Numbered from the stretch's first letter, positions 19,052 through 30,535 are shown. The stretch: DNA of 64,000 nucleotides from Clostridia bacterium (GCA_016290095.1 JAEESU010000027.1:1-64000), one strand, 5' to 3'. The notes: generated from the letters alone by a model not told the origin. Program-made: numbers and translations.

Positions 19052-20953
19052 ATGAAATTACTTATAACAGAAAAGCCTTCTGTTGCAATGGAATTTGCCA
19101 AAGCACTGAAACTAAATATAAATAGAAAAGATGGCTTTATAGAATCAGGAAATTGGATTATTACATGGTGTGTTGGTCATCTAGTAACTATGAGTTACCC
19201 AGAAGTATATGATGAAAAATTAAAATATTGGACTTTAGATACGCTTCCATTTATTCCTGAAGAATTCAAATATGAAATTATACCAAATGTTCAAAAACAA
19301 TTTAATATAGTTCAAAGTTTACTACAACGTGACGATGTAGAAGAAATATATAATGCAGGAGACTCTGGAAGAGAAGGAGAATATATTCAAAGATTAGTAT
19401 TCATGATGGCTAAGCCAAATCCTAAAGCAAAAATGAAAAGAGTTTGGATAGATTCTCAGACAGAAGAAGAAATATTAAGAGGAATAAAAGAAGCTAAAGA
19501 TATGTCAGAATATGATAGTTTATCAGATTCGGCATATTTGAGAGCTAAAGAAGATTATTTAATAGGTATAAATTTTTCAAGATTACTTTCTATTATTTTT
19601 GGTAGAAGAATAGCAAAAGATATTAATGAAGAAAAAGTTTCAATTTCTGTAGGTAGAGTTATGACATGCGTTTTAGGTATGGTAGTGGCTCGTGAAAGAG
19701 AAATTAAAAATTTTGTAAAAACAAAATATTATAAAATAATAGGTGAATTTGGAGAAGAAAATAATTCATTAAAAGCAGAATGGAAAGTAACAGAGAAGTC
19801 TAGAGTATATAATAGCCCACTTCTATACAATGAAAATGGTTTTAAAAAAGAAGAAGATGCTAAAAAGTTTATTTTATCTCTAAAAGATAAAAAAGCAGTT
19901 ATAACAGAACTAAAAAAATCAAAGCAAAAAGAAAATGCCCCACTATTATTTAACTTAGCTGAAATACAAAATGAGTGCACAAAAGTATTTAAAATAAAAC
20001 CAGATGAAACTCTAGAAATAATACAAGAATTATATGAAAAGAAATTAGTTACATATCCTAGAACTGATGCAAGGGTGTTATCAACGGCGATTGCAAAAGA
20101 AATAGGGAAAAATTTAAATGGCCTTTTTAAGAATTTTAGAGATGAAGAAATTAAATCATATATTCAAAAAATGATTGATGAAAAATATAGTACAAATCTT
20201 GTAAAAACAAAGTACGTAAATGACAGTAAAATAACAGATCACTATGCTATAATTCCAACAGGTCAAGGTTTCGAAAATTATGATAAATTATCTGATTTGA
20301 AAAAAGACGTATATAAATTAATTGTAAGAAGATTTATAGCAATTTTCTACCCACAAGCAGAGTACAATAAAATAAATATTACAATAGAAGTAGACAATGA
20401 ACAGTTTATTAGCAGTGGAAAAGTATGTATTAAACAAGGTTTTCTAGAAGTTTTAAAAAACAGAATTAAAGAAGATGATGAAGAAAATCCTTTAGAAGTT
20501 TTTAATAACTTAAAAAAAGGTCAAGAAATTAATATTTTAAACTATAATACAAAAGATTCTGAAACAACACCACCTTCTAGATATAATTCTGGTGGTATGG
20601 TTCTTGCAATGGAAAACGCAGGAAAACTTATTGAAGATGAAGAATTAAGAGAACAAATTAAAGGTGCTGGAATAGGAACTTCTGCTACAAGAGGAGAAAT
20701 AATAAAAAAACTAGAAAGAATTAAATACATTAATATAAATTCTAAAACACAAATTATTACACCAACAGCTAAAGGAGAGGCAATATATGATATTGTTAAT
20801 AAGTCTATTCCAGATATGCTTAATCCAGATTTAACAGCTAGTTGGGAAAAAGGACTTGATATGGTTGCCAAGAAAGAAATAGAGCCCCAAATTTTTATGG
20901 ATAAATTAGAAAAATATATTTATTCAAAAATAAATAAACTTGTAATAAGATAA
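19052..20953 (+). CDS. topB: DNA topoisomerase III
   Basis: MKLLITEKPSVAMEFAKAL; NAGDSGREGEYIQRLV; KKLVTYPRTDARVL; GIGTSATRGEIIKKL. Confidence 0.95.
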   Translation: MKLLITEKPSVAMEFAKALKLNINRKDGFIESGNWIITWCVGHLVTMSYPEVYDEKLKYWTLDTLPFIPEEFKYEIIPNVQKQFNIVQSLLQRDDVEEIYNAGDSGREGEYIQRLVFMMAKPNPKAKMKRVWIDSQTEEEILRGIKEAKDMSEYDSLSDSAYLRAKEDYLIGINFSRLLSIIFGRRIAKDINEEKVSISVGRVMTCVLGMVVAREREIKNFVKTKYYKIIGEFGEENNSLKAEWKVTEKSRVYNSPLLYNENGFKKEEDAKKFILSLKDKKAVITELKKSKQKENAPLLFNLAEIQNECTKVFKIKPDETLEIIQELYEKKLVTYPRTDARVLSTAIAKEIGKNLNGLFKNFRDEEIKSYIQKMIDEKYSTNLVKTKYVNDSKITDHYAIIPTGQGFENYDKLSDLKKDVYKLIVRRFIAIFYPQAEYNKINITIEVDNEQFISSGKVCIKQGFLEVLKNRIKEDDEENPLEVFNNLKKGQEINILNYNTKDSETTPPSRYNSGGMVLAMENAGKLIEDEELREQIKGAGIGTSATRGEIIKKLERIKYININSKTQIITPTAKGEAIYDIVNKSIPDMLNPDLTASWEKGLDMVAKKEIEPQIFMDKLEKYIYSKINKLVIR

Positions 20954-20984
20954 AATACAAAAGTAGATTTTTAGGAGGTTACTT

Positions 20985-22823
20985 ATGATAATTGATGAGG
21001 GAGTCTTAAAAAAGGTTGAAGACGATAATTTAGTAAATGGCATGTTTGATATTCCAGAAGGAGTTACTAAAATTGATGATGACGTTTTTTATTCTAATAG
21101 AGAGTTAAAAACTATTAGAATTCCAGAAGGAGTTATCGAAATAGGAGAAAAAGCATTTTGGGAATGCACAGAACTTAAGAAAGTTGAGTTACCAAACTCA
21201 TTACAAACTATAGGTTCTTCTGCATTTACTGGTTGTACTAACCTAGAATATATTGAAATTCCTAATGGAGTAACTAATATAGGAAGCAATGCTTTTGAAA
21301 GATGCTCTAGTCTGAAGCAAATAGTTCTTTCAAATAATATGGAGACAATAGAAAATAATTTGTTTTTAATGTGTACTGCACTAGAAGAAGTCGTAATGCC
21401 AGAAAACCTTAAAGTAATTAAAGAAGCGGCATTCTACAGATGCTCTAATTTAAGTGAATGTGTAATTCCTCAAACAGTAACTACTATAGAACAAAATGCT
21501 TTTTGGGAATGTAGAAAAATTACAAGCGTAACAATTCCAGAGGGTGTAACAACAATCCCAGAAAATCTTTTTGGTAGATGCTCAGGAATTGAGGAAATCA
21601 ATTTGCCAAATTCATTAGAGTGTATCCAAAGAGACGCATTTAAAGGATGCACAAGAATTTCACATATTGATATTCCAGAAAATGTTACAATAATAGATAG
21701 AGGTGCCTTTGGATTTTGTAATTCATTGGAGAAAATAAGTTTACCTTCAAAAATTGAAAAATTAGAAAATGGTTTATTTGAAGGGTGTTCAAAACTAATT
21801 GATATAGAAATACCAAAATCTGTTAAAACAATAGGAGTAAATGCTTTTAATAGGTGTACATCATTAAAAACAATAGAATTACCAAATGGTCTAAATACAA
21901 TTGAAAGAGGAGCTTTTTCAGATTGTACTTCTTTACAAGATTTTACTATACCAGAAAGTGTCGAAAATATAGGAGATACAGCGTTTAAAGGTTGTACTGC
22001 ATTAATAGAAGTGAGTTTACCAGAAAATGTTACAGTAATAAATGATAATACATTTAAAGGATGCATAAATTTAACTACTCTTACAGCTTCAAACAAATTA
22101 AAAGAAATAGGAAGATATGCTTTTGTAGGTTGTGAAAGCTTAGAAGAATTTGATATTCCAAAATCAGTAAAAAATATTGGATTTGGAGCGTTTTTCAATT
22201 GCAAAAATTTACAAAGTATAGATATTCCTAAAGGTATTACAACAATTAATCAAAATACATTTGAATATTGTCAAACTTTAACAGAAATAGACTTACCAAA
22301 AAGTGTAACAACAATAGAAGACAATGCATTTAAAGGTTGTCAAAATCTACAAAAAATTAATATTCCAGAAGATGTTACAACAATAGGAAGATATGCTTTT
22401 GTAGGTTGTGAAAATTTAAAAGAAATAGAAATACCAGAAAATGTAAGAACTATTGGGGAAGAAGCTTTTGAAGGTTGTAGTAGTCTTGAAAAGGTTATTA
22501 TTCCTGAAACTGTTTCAGAGATTGGTTATAATACTTTTAGAAAATGTGATGGATTAACGAAAATTATTATTCCAAAATATATTTCTAAAGATGAATTTAG
22601 ATTAATGCATTTGGCAAGATCTAATAAACAAGAAAATCCTGTAATTCTTTATGAAGATGAAATGGAAGAAGAAACTGTAACACCTGTTATTGAAAAAATA
22701 GAAGAACCAGAAGAGGTAGAAGATGTCCCTGTGATAGAAAATCATTTTCTAGTAGAAACAAATAATAGTGGTACATTATTTTCAAGATTAAAAGGTATAT
22801 TCGGTAATATGTTTAATAAATAA
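20985..22823 (+). CDS. BspA-type (LRR_5) leucine-rich repeat protein without recognisable signal peptide
   Basis: Some 20 tandem repeats of the type IPEGVTTIGxxAFxGCxxLxxIxLP. Confidence 0.93.
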   Translation: MIIDEGVLKKVEDDNLVNGMFDIPEGVTKIDDDVFYSNRELKTIRIPEGVIEIGEKAFWECTELKKVELPNSLQTIGSSAFTGCTNLEYIEIPNGVTNIGSNAFERCSSLKQIVLSNNMETIENNLFLMCTALEEVVMPENLKVIKEAAFYRCSNLSECVIPQTVTTIEQNAFWECRKITSVTIPEGVTTIPENLFGRCSGIEEINLPNSLECIQRDAFKGCTRISHIDIPENVTIIDRGAFGFCNSLEKISLPSKIEKLENGLFEGCSKLIDIEIPKSVKTIGVNAFNRCTSLKTIELPNGLNTIERGAFSDCTSLQDFTIPESVENIGDTAFKGCTALIEVSLPENVTVINDNTFKGCINLTTLTASNKLKEIGRYAFVGCESLEEFDIPKSVKNIGFGAFFNCKNLQSIDIPKGITTINQNTFEYCQTLTEIDLPKSVTTIEDNAFKGCQNLQKINIPEDVTTIGRYAFVGCENLKEIEIPENVRTIGEEAFEGCSSLEKVIIPETVSEIGYNTFRKCDGLTKIIIPKYISKDEFRLMHLARSNKQENPVILYEDEMEEETVTPVIEKIEEPEEVEDVPVIENHFLVETNNSGTLFSRLKGIFGNMFNK

Positions 22824-22885
22824 TATAATAGAACATTTTATGTAAAATCCTCATAATATGTATAAAATATTATGAGGAGGTATAT

Positions 22886-24143
22886 ATGTATAAATATGTA
22901 ATAATTGGTGGTAAAAAATTAAGTGGAAATACTTATGTATCAGGATCTAAAAATGCTAGTTTACCAATTCTTGCAGCAACAATTTTAAATGAAGGAAAAA
23001 CTATACTATCAAATATTCCTGAAATAGATGATGTTAAAATAATGATACAGATATTAAATTCATTAGGATGTGTGATTGATAAAAATGAAGATAAACTAAT
23101 AATTGATTCTTCCAATATCAATCAAGATACTATACCTACTGATTTAATGAAAAAATTAAGAGCATCAGTTATAATAGTTGGTGCTCTTTTAGCTAGAAAA
23201 AAGAAAGCGGTTTTTTCTTATCCAGGTGGATGCAGAATTGGATCTAGACCAATAGATTTACATATTAATAATTTTAAAAAGTTGGGCATAAAAGTAAATC
23301 AAAGAGATGATTTAATAGAATGTAATAGTAAAAATATAATTTCTAATCACATTGTATTAGATTTTCCAAGTGTAGGTGCAACAGAAAATCTAATATTAGC
23401 TTCTGTGTTGGGAAAAGAAGAAATTGAGATTGAAAATGCAGCATTAGAACCTGAGATTTTTGATTTAGTATCTTTTCTAAATAAGATGGGGGCTAAAATT
23501 TATGGAGCAGGAACAAGCAATCTAAAAATTGTTGGAGTAAAAAAATTAAATGAAGTTGAATATAGAGTAATACCTGATAGAATAGAAGCTGGTACACTAT
23601 TGGTGGCAACAGCAATTTCAAGAGGTGAAGCTTTTATAGATGGAATTGTAGTAGAACATATTACACCAATAATTAATAGTTTAACAAAAATTGGATGTAA
23701 AATAATTATTAATGATAGAACAATTTATATAGATGCTAAGAATGCATTAAAATCAATTGATATCGAAACATCACCATATCCACGGATTTCCAACAGATTT
23801 ACAGCCAATATTTACAGCATTACTTACAACTTGTGAAGGAAAAGCTCGAGTAAAAGAAAATATTTTTGAGAATAGATTTCAATATGCTAAAGAGCTTGTA
23901 AAATTAGGAGCTAAAATTAATAATTATGGCAAATACATTGATATAATTGGTGTCAAAAAAATGCATGGAAATGATGTTGAGTGTGCTGACTTAAGAGGTG
24001 GTGCCGCGTTAACTATTGCAGGAATAGTAAGTGAAGGAAAAACAACAATTCACAATATTGATTATTTACTTAGAGGATATGAGAGTTTTTGCGAAAAACT
24101 TAATTCTTTAGGAACTAAAATATCTATAGAAAAGGAGGAATGA
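22886..24143 (+). CDS. murA: UDP-N-acetylglucosamine 1-carboxyvinyltransferase (MurA), encoded in two frames joined by an apparent +1 frameshift at CGG 23783-23785
   Basis: ORFs 22886..23836 and 23757..24143 are N- and C-terminal parts of one MurA. cca-C-gga-ttt-cca-aca-gat-tta-cag gives ...SPYP-GFPTDLQPIFTALLTT. Span of 1258 nt = 3n+1. Confidence 0.93.
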
Positions 24144-24146
24144 ACA

Positions 24147-24971
24147 TTGGAAGAAGATGAAATAATTCTTGAAGTAAAAAAGAATGAACCAGAAAATAAG
24201 AATAAGAAGTCTAATAAAAAGAAAAAAAGTGGAAAAGCAAGAAGATTTTTTCTGTTGTTGAAAATAGTAGTAATAACAATAATTTCCTTAATAGTAGTAT
24301 TCTTAATCTTTAACTCTAGTTTATTTAATATTAAACAAATTGATGTTACTGGTAATTCTAAACTTTCAGAAAATAAAGTAATCTCAATAAGTTCTTTATC
24401 TATAGATACAAATATTTTTCATTTTAACAAAGAAAATGTAGAAAAAAATCTAATTGAAAATGCATATATAGAAGATGTAACAATAAAAAGGAAATTACCA
24501 TCAACAGTAGAAATTATAATAAAAGAAAGAATACCTTCATATATGCTTCAATTTACAGATAGTTATGTTTATATTAATAATCAAGGATATATGTTAGAGA
24601 TATCAAATGAAAAGTTAGAAATTCCTATTATCGTTGGTTTTACAACAGACCTAAATACATTTAAAGTTGGAAATCGTTTGGAAACGCAAGATTTAAAGAA
24701 AATGAATATGGTAATAAAGATTTTTGAAACTGCTAAAAATGTTGATTTATCACAATATATTTCAAAAATTGATATATCAAATACAAAAGAATATAAAATA
24801 GAAATGGAAAGTCTAGGAAAAGTTATCTATTTAGGAGATGCGACAGACCTAAATTCTAAAATGCTAGAATTGAAAGAAATATTACATAAGACACAAGAAG
24901 AAGCAGGAGAAGTATTTTTAAATGTTGATTTAAATACACAAAGAGCTTACTTTAGAAGAAAAATTGATTAA
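24147..24971 (+). CDS. ftsQ: Cell division protein FtsQ/DivIB
   Basis: Single TM, POTRA FNIKQIDVTGNSKLSENKVI; position in the division cluster. Confidence 0.88.
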   Translation: MEEDEIILEVKKNEPENKNKKSNKKKKSGKARRFFLLLKIVVITIISLIVVFLIFNSSLFNIKQIDVTGNSKLSENKVISISSLSIDTNIFHFNKENVEKNLIENAYIEDVTIKRKLPSTVEIIIKERIPSYMLQFTDSYVYINNQGYMLEISNEKLEIPIIVGFTTDLNTFKVGNRLETQDLKKMNMVIKIFETAKNVDLSQYISKIDISNTKEYKIEMESLGKVIYLGDATDLNSKMLELKEILHKTQEEAGEVFLNVDLNTQRAYFRRKID

Positions 24972-24986
24972 AGAGGAGGAAAAAAA

Positions 24987-25709
24987 TTGGATAACAAGTT
25001 GAAAATTGCAATTTTACTAGGGATAATGTGTTTATTCCTTTCAGCAGGAATAGCCATTCAGATAAAAACAGTAAGCAATAGTAGTACAACTGTCGGAAAA
25101 ACTCTTGTCGAAAATGAACTAAGAGATAGTGTTTTGAGATGGAAACAAAAATATGAAAATGCTTATGAAACATTAGAAACAAAAGAAGATGAATTAAATG
25201 AGTTAAGAGATAACGTATCAAGTAAAGATAACAATTATAGTGGACTAAGTAATAGATTGTATAATTATAATTTGTTATTAGGAAACACCGAAGTAATAGG
25301 AAAAGGTTTGATTATTACATTAGAAGATGGAGATAGTTCAATTATAAAAGGATTTGCTACAGATTATATTGTTCATGATGGAGACATATTAGAAATTGTA
25401 AACTCATTAAAGAATGCTGGAGCAGAAGCGATTTCAGTAAATGGACAAAGAATTATTAATAATACAGGGATTACCTGTGCAGGAAATGTCATATTGATAA
25501 ATGGTGAAAAAATTGGTGCACCATTTGTAATAAGAGCAATAGGTGCTCCAAATAGTTTGTATAGTGGAGTTAAAATTCCAGGTGGATATCTAGAATTGGT
25601 CGAAAAAGGTGGGGTTCAAGTTAAGATTGAACAAGTGGACAAAGAAACTATTGTAATACCAAAATATGAAGGTGTATATAAATTTAAATATGCATCAATT
25701 TATGAGTAA
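24987..25709 (+). CDS. DUF881 family protein (YlxW/YlxX-like)
   Basis: N-terminal TM and coiled coil; GLIITLEDGD; LKNAGAEAISVNGQRI. Confidence 0.88.
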   Translation: MDNKLKIAILLGIMCLFLSAGIAIQIKTVSNSSTTVGKTLVENELRDSVLRWKQKYENAYETLETKEDELNELRDNVSSKDNNYSGLSNRLYNYNLLLGNTEVIGKGLIITLEDGDSSIIKGFATDYIVHDGDILEIVNSLKNAGAEAISVNGQRIINNTGITCAGNVILINGEKIGAPFVIRAIGAPNSLYSGVKIPGGYLELVEKGGVQVKIEQVDKETIVIPKYEGVYKFKYASIYE

Positions 25710-25722
25710 TAGAGGTGATAAT

Positions 25723-26427
25723 ATGAAGGGAAAAGTTGCAATGATTATTTCAGTTGGCTGTACTGCTTTCATTTTATCTATGGTAATGTTTACTCAGTTT
25801 AAAACTGTTGAAAAAACCGATATTACTGCAATAGAAACGATGAGAGAAACAGAGTTAAGAGCAGAGCTTGCAAACTGGAAACAAAAGTATGAAGAGATTG
25901 AAGAAAAAATAGATGAGCGAAATGAAAAAATCGTTGAATATAAATCAGAACTTGAAAGTGGTGCAGATCAATCAAATGTTTTAGAAAATGAAATAAAAGA
26001 AGCAGAAGGTTATTTAGGATATACAGATTTAAAAGGTGAAGGAATTATAGTAACACTTCAAGACAATGAGAATAAATCAATAGATTATAGTGACTTGTTA
26101 ACATTAGTAAATGAGCTTAACAGCGCTGGAGCAGAAGCAATTTCTATTAATGATGAGAGAATAGTATCTAGATCAGAAATAACATTAATTAATAATACAT
26201 TTATTTTTGTAAATGACAAAAAGATAGCAGGACCATATGTAGTAAAAGCAATTGGAGATAAAAAATATCTTGAAAGTGCTCTTACAATTAAGGGTGGTTA
26301 CATAGATTTATTAGAAAATGAGGAAAAAACAGTTACATATTCTGTTGATGACAATATTATTGTAATTGCTTATGATAAAAGACCTAGTTTGAAATACGCA
26401 AGAGAATATAGTGAAAGTAAGGAATAA
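25723..26427 (+). CDS. DUF881 family protein, paralogue of the preceding gene
   Basis: GIIVTLQDNE; LNSAGAEAISINDERIVSRSEI; start at ATG 25723 with agaggtg. Confidence 0.88.
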   Translation: MKGKVAMIISVGCTAFILSMVMFTQFKTVEKTDITAIETMRETELRAELANWKQKYEEIEEKIDERNEKIVEYKSELESGADQSNVLENEIKEAEGYLGYTDLKGEGIIVTLQDNENKSIDYSDLLTLVNELNSAGAEAISINDERIVSRSEITLINNTFIFVNDKKIAGPYVVKAIGDKKYLESALTIKGGYIDLLENEEKTVTYSVDDNIIVIAYDKRPSLKYAREYSESKE

Positions 26428-26439
26428 GGAGGAAGAGTA

Positions 26440-26814
26440 ATGATATATTTAGCAATAATATTAGGATGTCTATTAGGAGCGTTTTTAGGTTCTTTAGCAC
26501 CAGTTATTTCATATACATATTCAAGCTATTTATCTATAGCAATCGTAGCTGCATTAGACACAGTGTTTGGAGGAATAGCATCTGTAATAAAAGGAAATTT
26601 CGATTTAAAAATATTCTTATCTGGCTTTTTTGGAAATGCATTATTATCAATAGGACTAACATATTTAGGTGAGAAATTGAATGTTGATATATATTTAGCA
26701 GCAATAGTTGTTTTTGTTGGAAGAATGTTCACAAATTTAGCAATTATTAGAAGATATTATATTGATAAATGGGTATCAATTATTGAAAAAAGAAAAAGCA
26801 AGAAAGCAAATTAA
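26440..26814 (+). CDS. sbp: Small basic protein (DUF1290, Sbp)
   Basis: LGSLAPVISYTYSSYLSIAIVAALDTVFGGIASVIKGNFDLKIFLSGFFGNALLS. Confidence 0.9.
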   Translation: MIYLAIILGCLLGAFLGSLAPVISYTYSSYLSIAIVAALDTVFGGIASVIKGNFDLKIFLSGFFGNALLSIGLTYLGEKLNVDIYLAAIVVFVGRMFTNLAIIRRYYIDKWVSIIEKRKSKKAN

Positions 26815-26837
26815 GAAAATAGAAACTATATAATTAT

Positions 26838-26890
26838 TTTAGGGATAGATTCATTAAAAATATTGATGAATCTGTCCCTAAAAAAATGTC
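26838..26890. terminator. Strong hairpin terminator
   Basis: tagggatagattcat-taaaaatatt-gatgaatctgtccctaaaaaaa. Confidence 0.85.
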
Positions 26891-27002
26891 AAAAATTTAC
26901 TTGAATTTGATAAAAAAATGTTATATAGTTAGCAAAGAATTTTTTTAAAACAATTAATGTCAAAAATATTACAGTTTAATTACAAAAATATATCATTTTC
27001 AC

Positions 27003-27031
27003 TTGACTTTTGAAAAAAAATGTAATATTCT
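27003..27031 (+). promoter_or_regulatory. Candidate sigma-A promoter for ftsA
   Basis: TTGACT - 17 nt - TATTCT. Confidence 0.45.
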
Positions 27032-27080
27032 TATCGCATAGGATTTTAAGAAGAAAAAATAATAGATGGAGGAGTTAACT

Positions 27081-28313
27081 TTGGCAATAGGGGATGTAAT
27101 TGTTGGTATCGATGTTGGAACCTCTAAAGTTAGTACTTTCGTCGGTGAAGTTAATAATTTCAATCAAATTGAAATTATTTGTAATACAAGTAGTAAATGC
27201 CAAGCAATCCAAAAAGGTAAAATTGTAGATGAGGAAGAATTAGCCAATTCAATTGCTAAAACAATAGAAGAAGTAAAGGAAATTTCTAATTTACAAATTA
27301 ACTCAGCTTATACTACAATACCGGGTAAGTATATAACAATAGTTCAAAACAGTATCGTTAAAGATGCAAAAGATAAATTAGCTGGAATAACAATAAAAGA
27401 TGTTGCCTCAGCAATAATACAAGTAAGAGATATAGAAATTCCAGAAGATAAAGTACTAATCGATATAGTTCCTGACAAGTTTATTCTAGAAGATGGAAAA
27501 GCAGTAGAAGACCCTGTAGGTAAATTTAGTAGTAATTTTACTTTAACTGCACAAATCATACTTGCAGAAAAAGAGTATATTAGACAGTTAACTTCTATAT
27601 TTAAAAAAGCAGGAATAGAAATTGATGGAGTAATACCAGTTTCGCTTGCAGAAAGAAATCTAGTATTAGACAATAATGAATTAACAGATAATGTAATGAT
27701 AGTAGATATTGGAGCAGGTAATACAGAAATAGGTGTTTTCAATGGTTCTACATTTGTTTATACAGATACAATTCTTTTAGGTGGAGATAATATTACATCA
27801 GATATTTCATATGTGTTGAATATTTCACATGAGGAAGCTGATAAATTAAAAAGACAATATGGTTTAGCATTAAAATCATACATAGATAATGATAATAATA
27901 TTGTTTTAAACACTTGCAAAAACTATGATTCTAAAGGAGTTACTATTAAAAGCTCAGAATTAATAGAAATTATTGAAGCGAGAATTGAAGAAATATTTAC
28001 ATTAATAAATAAAGATATTATTTCACATGGCATAAAGAATAATATAAACAATGTTATATTAACAGGTGAAGGAATTACAAATATTAATAAAAGTGATATG
28101 GCAGGAAAAATTATTTTAAATATTCCTGTAAAAGTATCAACTGGAAGATTAGTAAGTACAGTAAAATCTACTTATAGAGTTGCCTTTTCTTTGGTAAGAT
28201 ATATAGCAGCAAGACCATATGCAAAAACAGTATCAAGTAGTGTTACTGTAAGAACAGAAAAGAGTTTAATAAAAACAGTTTTAGAAAAAGTAAGAGACTT
28301 TTTCTACTCATAA
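27081..28313 (+). CDS. ftsA: Cell division protein FtsA
   Basis: VIVGIDVGTSKVSTFVGEV; MIVDIGAGNTEIGVFNGS; TTG 27081 with ggaggag is the likely start. Confidence 0.93.
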   Translation: MAIGDVIVGIDVGTSKVSTFVGEVNNFNQIEIICNTSSKCQAIQKGKIVDEEELANSIAKTIEEVKEISNLQINSAYTTIPGKYITIVQNSIVKDAKDKLAGITIKDVASAIIQVRDIEIPEDKVLIDIVPDKFILEDGKAVEDPVGKFSSNFTLTAQIILAEKEYIRQLTSIFKKAGIEIDGVIPVSLAERNLVLDNNELTDNVMIVDIGAGNTEIGVFNGSTFVYTDTILLGGDNITSDISYVLNISHEEADKLKRQYGLALKSYIDNDNNIVLNTCKNYDSKGVTIKSSELIEIIEARIEEIFTLINKDIISHGIKNNINNVILTGEGITNINKSDMAGKIILNIPVKVSTGRLVSTVKSTYRVAFSLVRYIAARPYAKTVSSSVTVRTEKSLIKTVLEKVRDFFYS

Positions 28314-28364
28314 AATAGTCTTTAATTTTTAATATATATAAGTTTTAAAGGAGGAACATACCTT

Positions 28365-29495
28365 ATGATTATGGATGACAATGACTTAAATTACACTATG
28401 ATGGATGGTACAGCAACAATAAAAGTTATTGGTGTTGGAGGAGCAGGAAACAACGCTGTTAACAGAATGATTGAAGCTGGTATCAGAAATGTTGAATTTA
28501 TTGCAGTCAATACAGACAGACAAACATTAAATGAATCAAAAGCTAGTTCAAAGATACAAATTGGAGAAAAATTAACAAGAGGTTTAGGAGCAGGAGCAAA
28601 TCCTGATATAGGTTCTCAAGCAGCTGAAGAATCTAGAGCAGAAATAGCTGAAGTTTTAAAAGGTGCTGATATGGTATTTGTTACAGCAGGTATGGGTGGA
28701 GGAACTGGTACTGGTGCAGCTCCAATAGTAGCAGCTACTGCAAAAGAATTAGGTATTTTAACAATTGGTGTTGTTACAAAACCATTTACTTTTGAAGGAA
28801 AGAAAAGATTAGCACAAGCTGAAAGAGGAATTGCAAGCCTTAAGGGTAAAGTAGATACATTAGTTGTTATCCCTAACGATAAATTACTACAAGTAATTGA
28901 TAGAAAAACATCAATGGTAGAAGCATTTAGAATGGCTGATGATGTTTTGAGACAAGGTGTTCAAGGTATATCAGATTTAATTTCTATCCCTGGTGTTATC
29001 AACTTAGACTTTGCTGATGTTAGAACAATTATGATTAATCAAGGTATGGCTCATATGGGAATAGGTGTAGCTAGTGGTGAAAATAGAGCAGAAGATGCAG
29101 CTAAACAAGCAATTCAAAGTCCATTATTAGAAACATCAATTGAAGGAGCTAGAGGAATTATTATTAATATTACTGGTGGCAGTGATATGGGATTACATGA
29201 AGCAAATACAGCAGCAGAGTTAGTTCAAAGAAGTGCAGATCCAGAAGCAAACATTATCTTTGGTACAGTAATTGATGATTCAATGGGAGATGAAATTCAA
29301 ATTACAGTTATTGCAACTGGATTTGAAAAAGAAGAAGATAGAAGAGCTAGTTCACAATATGAAAATATTGTTGCAGATGCTTGGAGAAAAAGAAGTGCTA
29401 ATACAGTTTCTGTTACACCAGGTAATGATTCAAATAGCGGAGATTTAGATATTCCAACATTCTTAAGAAAGAATAAAGGATTAGGAAGCAAATAA
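28365..29495 (+). CDS. ftsZ: Cell division protein FtsZ
   Basis: [34 protein letters not shown]. Confidence 0.98.
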   Translation: MIMDDNDLNYTMMDGTATIKVIGVGGAGNNAVNRMIEAGIRNVEFIAVNTDRQTLNESKASSKIQIGEKLTRGLGAGANPDIGSQAAEESRAEIAEVLKGADMVFVTAGMGGGTGTGAAPIVAATAKELGILTIGVVTKPFTFEGKKRLAQAERGIASLKGKVDTLVVIPNDKLLQVIDRKTSMVEAFRMADDVLRQGVQGISDLISIPGVINLDFADVRTIMINQGMAHMGIGVASGENRAEDAAKQAIQSPLLETSIEGARGIIINITGGSDMGLHEANTAAELVQRSADPEANIIFGTVIDDSMGDEIQITVIATGFEKEEDRRASSQYENIVADAWRKRSANTVSVTPGNDSNSGDLDIPTFLRKNKGLGSK

Positions 29496-29517
29496 AAATA
29501 AGTTTATAATATATTTT

Positions 29518-29556
29518 TAGAGAAATAATCTATTTTTGTAGATTATTTCTTTTTTT
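29518..29556 (+). terminator. Terminator after ftsZ
   Basis: agaaataatctatttttgtagattatttcttttttt. Confidence 0.8.
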
Positions 29557-29629
29557 CTGCCCTAGAAAATGACACTTTTTTTAGAAAAAAAATAATAAAA
29601 TAATTACATAAAATACTAGTATTAATTTT

Positions 29630-30535
29630 TTGAAAGGAAGGCATATGACTATATATGTAGATGTAGTCTTTTTAGAAAATATTCTACTAAATTATATTAT
29701 TATTCTAGCTACAGGCATAATTAGTAAATCAAAGATAAACTATTTTAGAATTTTAATATCAAGTTTAATAGGAGGTATTTTTGTTATAACTAATTATGTG
29801 TTTGGAATTTCACAAAATACTAATTTATTTTTTAAATTATTATTATCGGTATTGATGATTTTAATTGGTTTTAAAGAACATAAATTTAAAAAAATAGTGA
29901 AGCAATTTGTGTTTTTTTATTTAGTATCATTTACTTTTGGTGGAATTGCATTTATGTTGCTTTTTTTAGTAAGTCCAGATGATATAGTTTTTGAAAAAAA
30001 TCATTTTACAGGAACTTATCCAATAAAAATGACACTAATTGCTGGTGGTGTCGGATTGGTGATAATAATTATTGTTTCAAATATAATAAGAAGTAGAATG
30101 ACAACAAAAGAAATGCTATGTGAAATTGAAATTTTTTATTTGGGTAAAAATAAGAGAATAAAATCAATGATAGATAGTGGAAATTTACTTAAAGATCCTA
30201 TTAGTAAATCTGATGTAATTATTGTAGAAAAAGATTCATTAACAAATATAGTATCTGAAAATATTCTAAAAAATATTAGTACTATTGTAAAAGGAGAATG
30301 GTTAGATTCAGATAATATACATTCATATAAATTAAAAGTAATACCTTTTTCATCATTAGGAAATGATAATGGAATACTAATTGGATTTAAACCAGATTAT
30401 ATAAAGATATATGGAGATACAGAATTAGTAAGAGATGATGTTCTAGTAGGTATTTATGACGGAAAACTTTCAAAAAATAATTTATTTACTAGTTTGATAG
30501 GACTAGATGTAATTGATAAAGGAAAGGAGTTATAA
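29630..30535 (+). CDS. spoIIGA: Sigma-E processing peptidase SpoIIGA
   Basis: [23 protein letters not shown]; aspartyl-protease-like [22 protein letters not shown]; next to sigE. Confidence 0.92.
   Translation: MKGRHMTIYVDVVFLENILLNYIIILATGIISKSKINYFRILISSLIGGIFVITNYVFGISQNTNLFFKLLLSVLMILIGFKEHKFKKIVKQFVFFYLVSFTFGGIAFMLLFLVSPDDIVFEKNHFTGTYPIKMTLIAGGVGLVIIIIVSNIIRSRMTTKEMLCEIEIFYLGKNKRIKSMIDSGNLLKDPISKSDVIIVEKDSLTNIVSENILKNISTIVKGEWLDSDNIHSYKLKVIPFSSLGNDNGILIGFKPDYIKIYGDTELVRDDVLVGIYDGKLSKNNLFTSLIGLDVIDKGKEL

Noticed and set aside
21470-22204. 244-aa minus-strand ORF
   Set aside because: Antisense shadow of the LRR repeats in 20985..22823; no RBS or recognisable protein.
22886-24143. Treating murA, comEC and ylmC simply as pseudogenes or random sequencing indels
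   Set aside because: Not formally excluded without reads. However, all three lesions are the same event (extra C creating in-frame CGG before GGR), they are the only in-frame CGGs found, and the genes show no second lesion, so independent random indels are a poor explanation.
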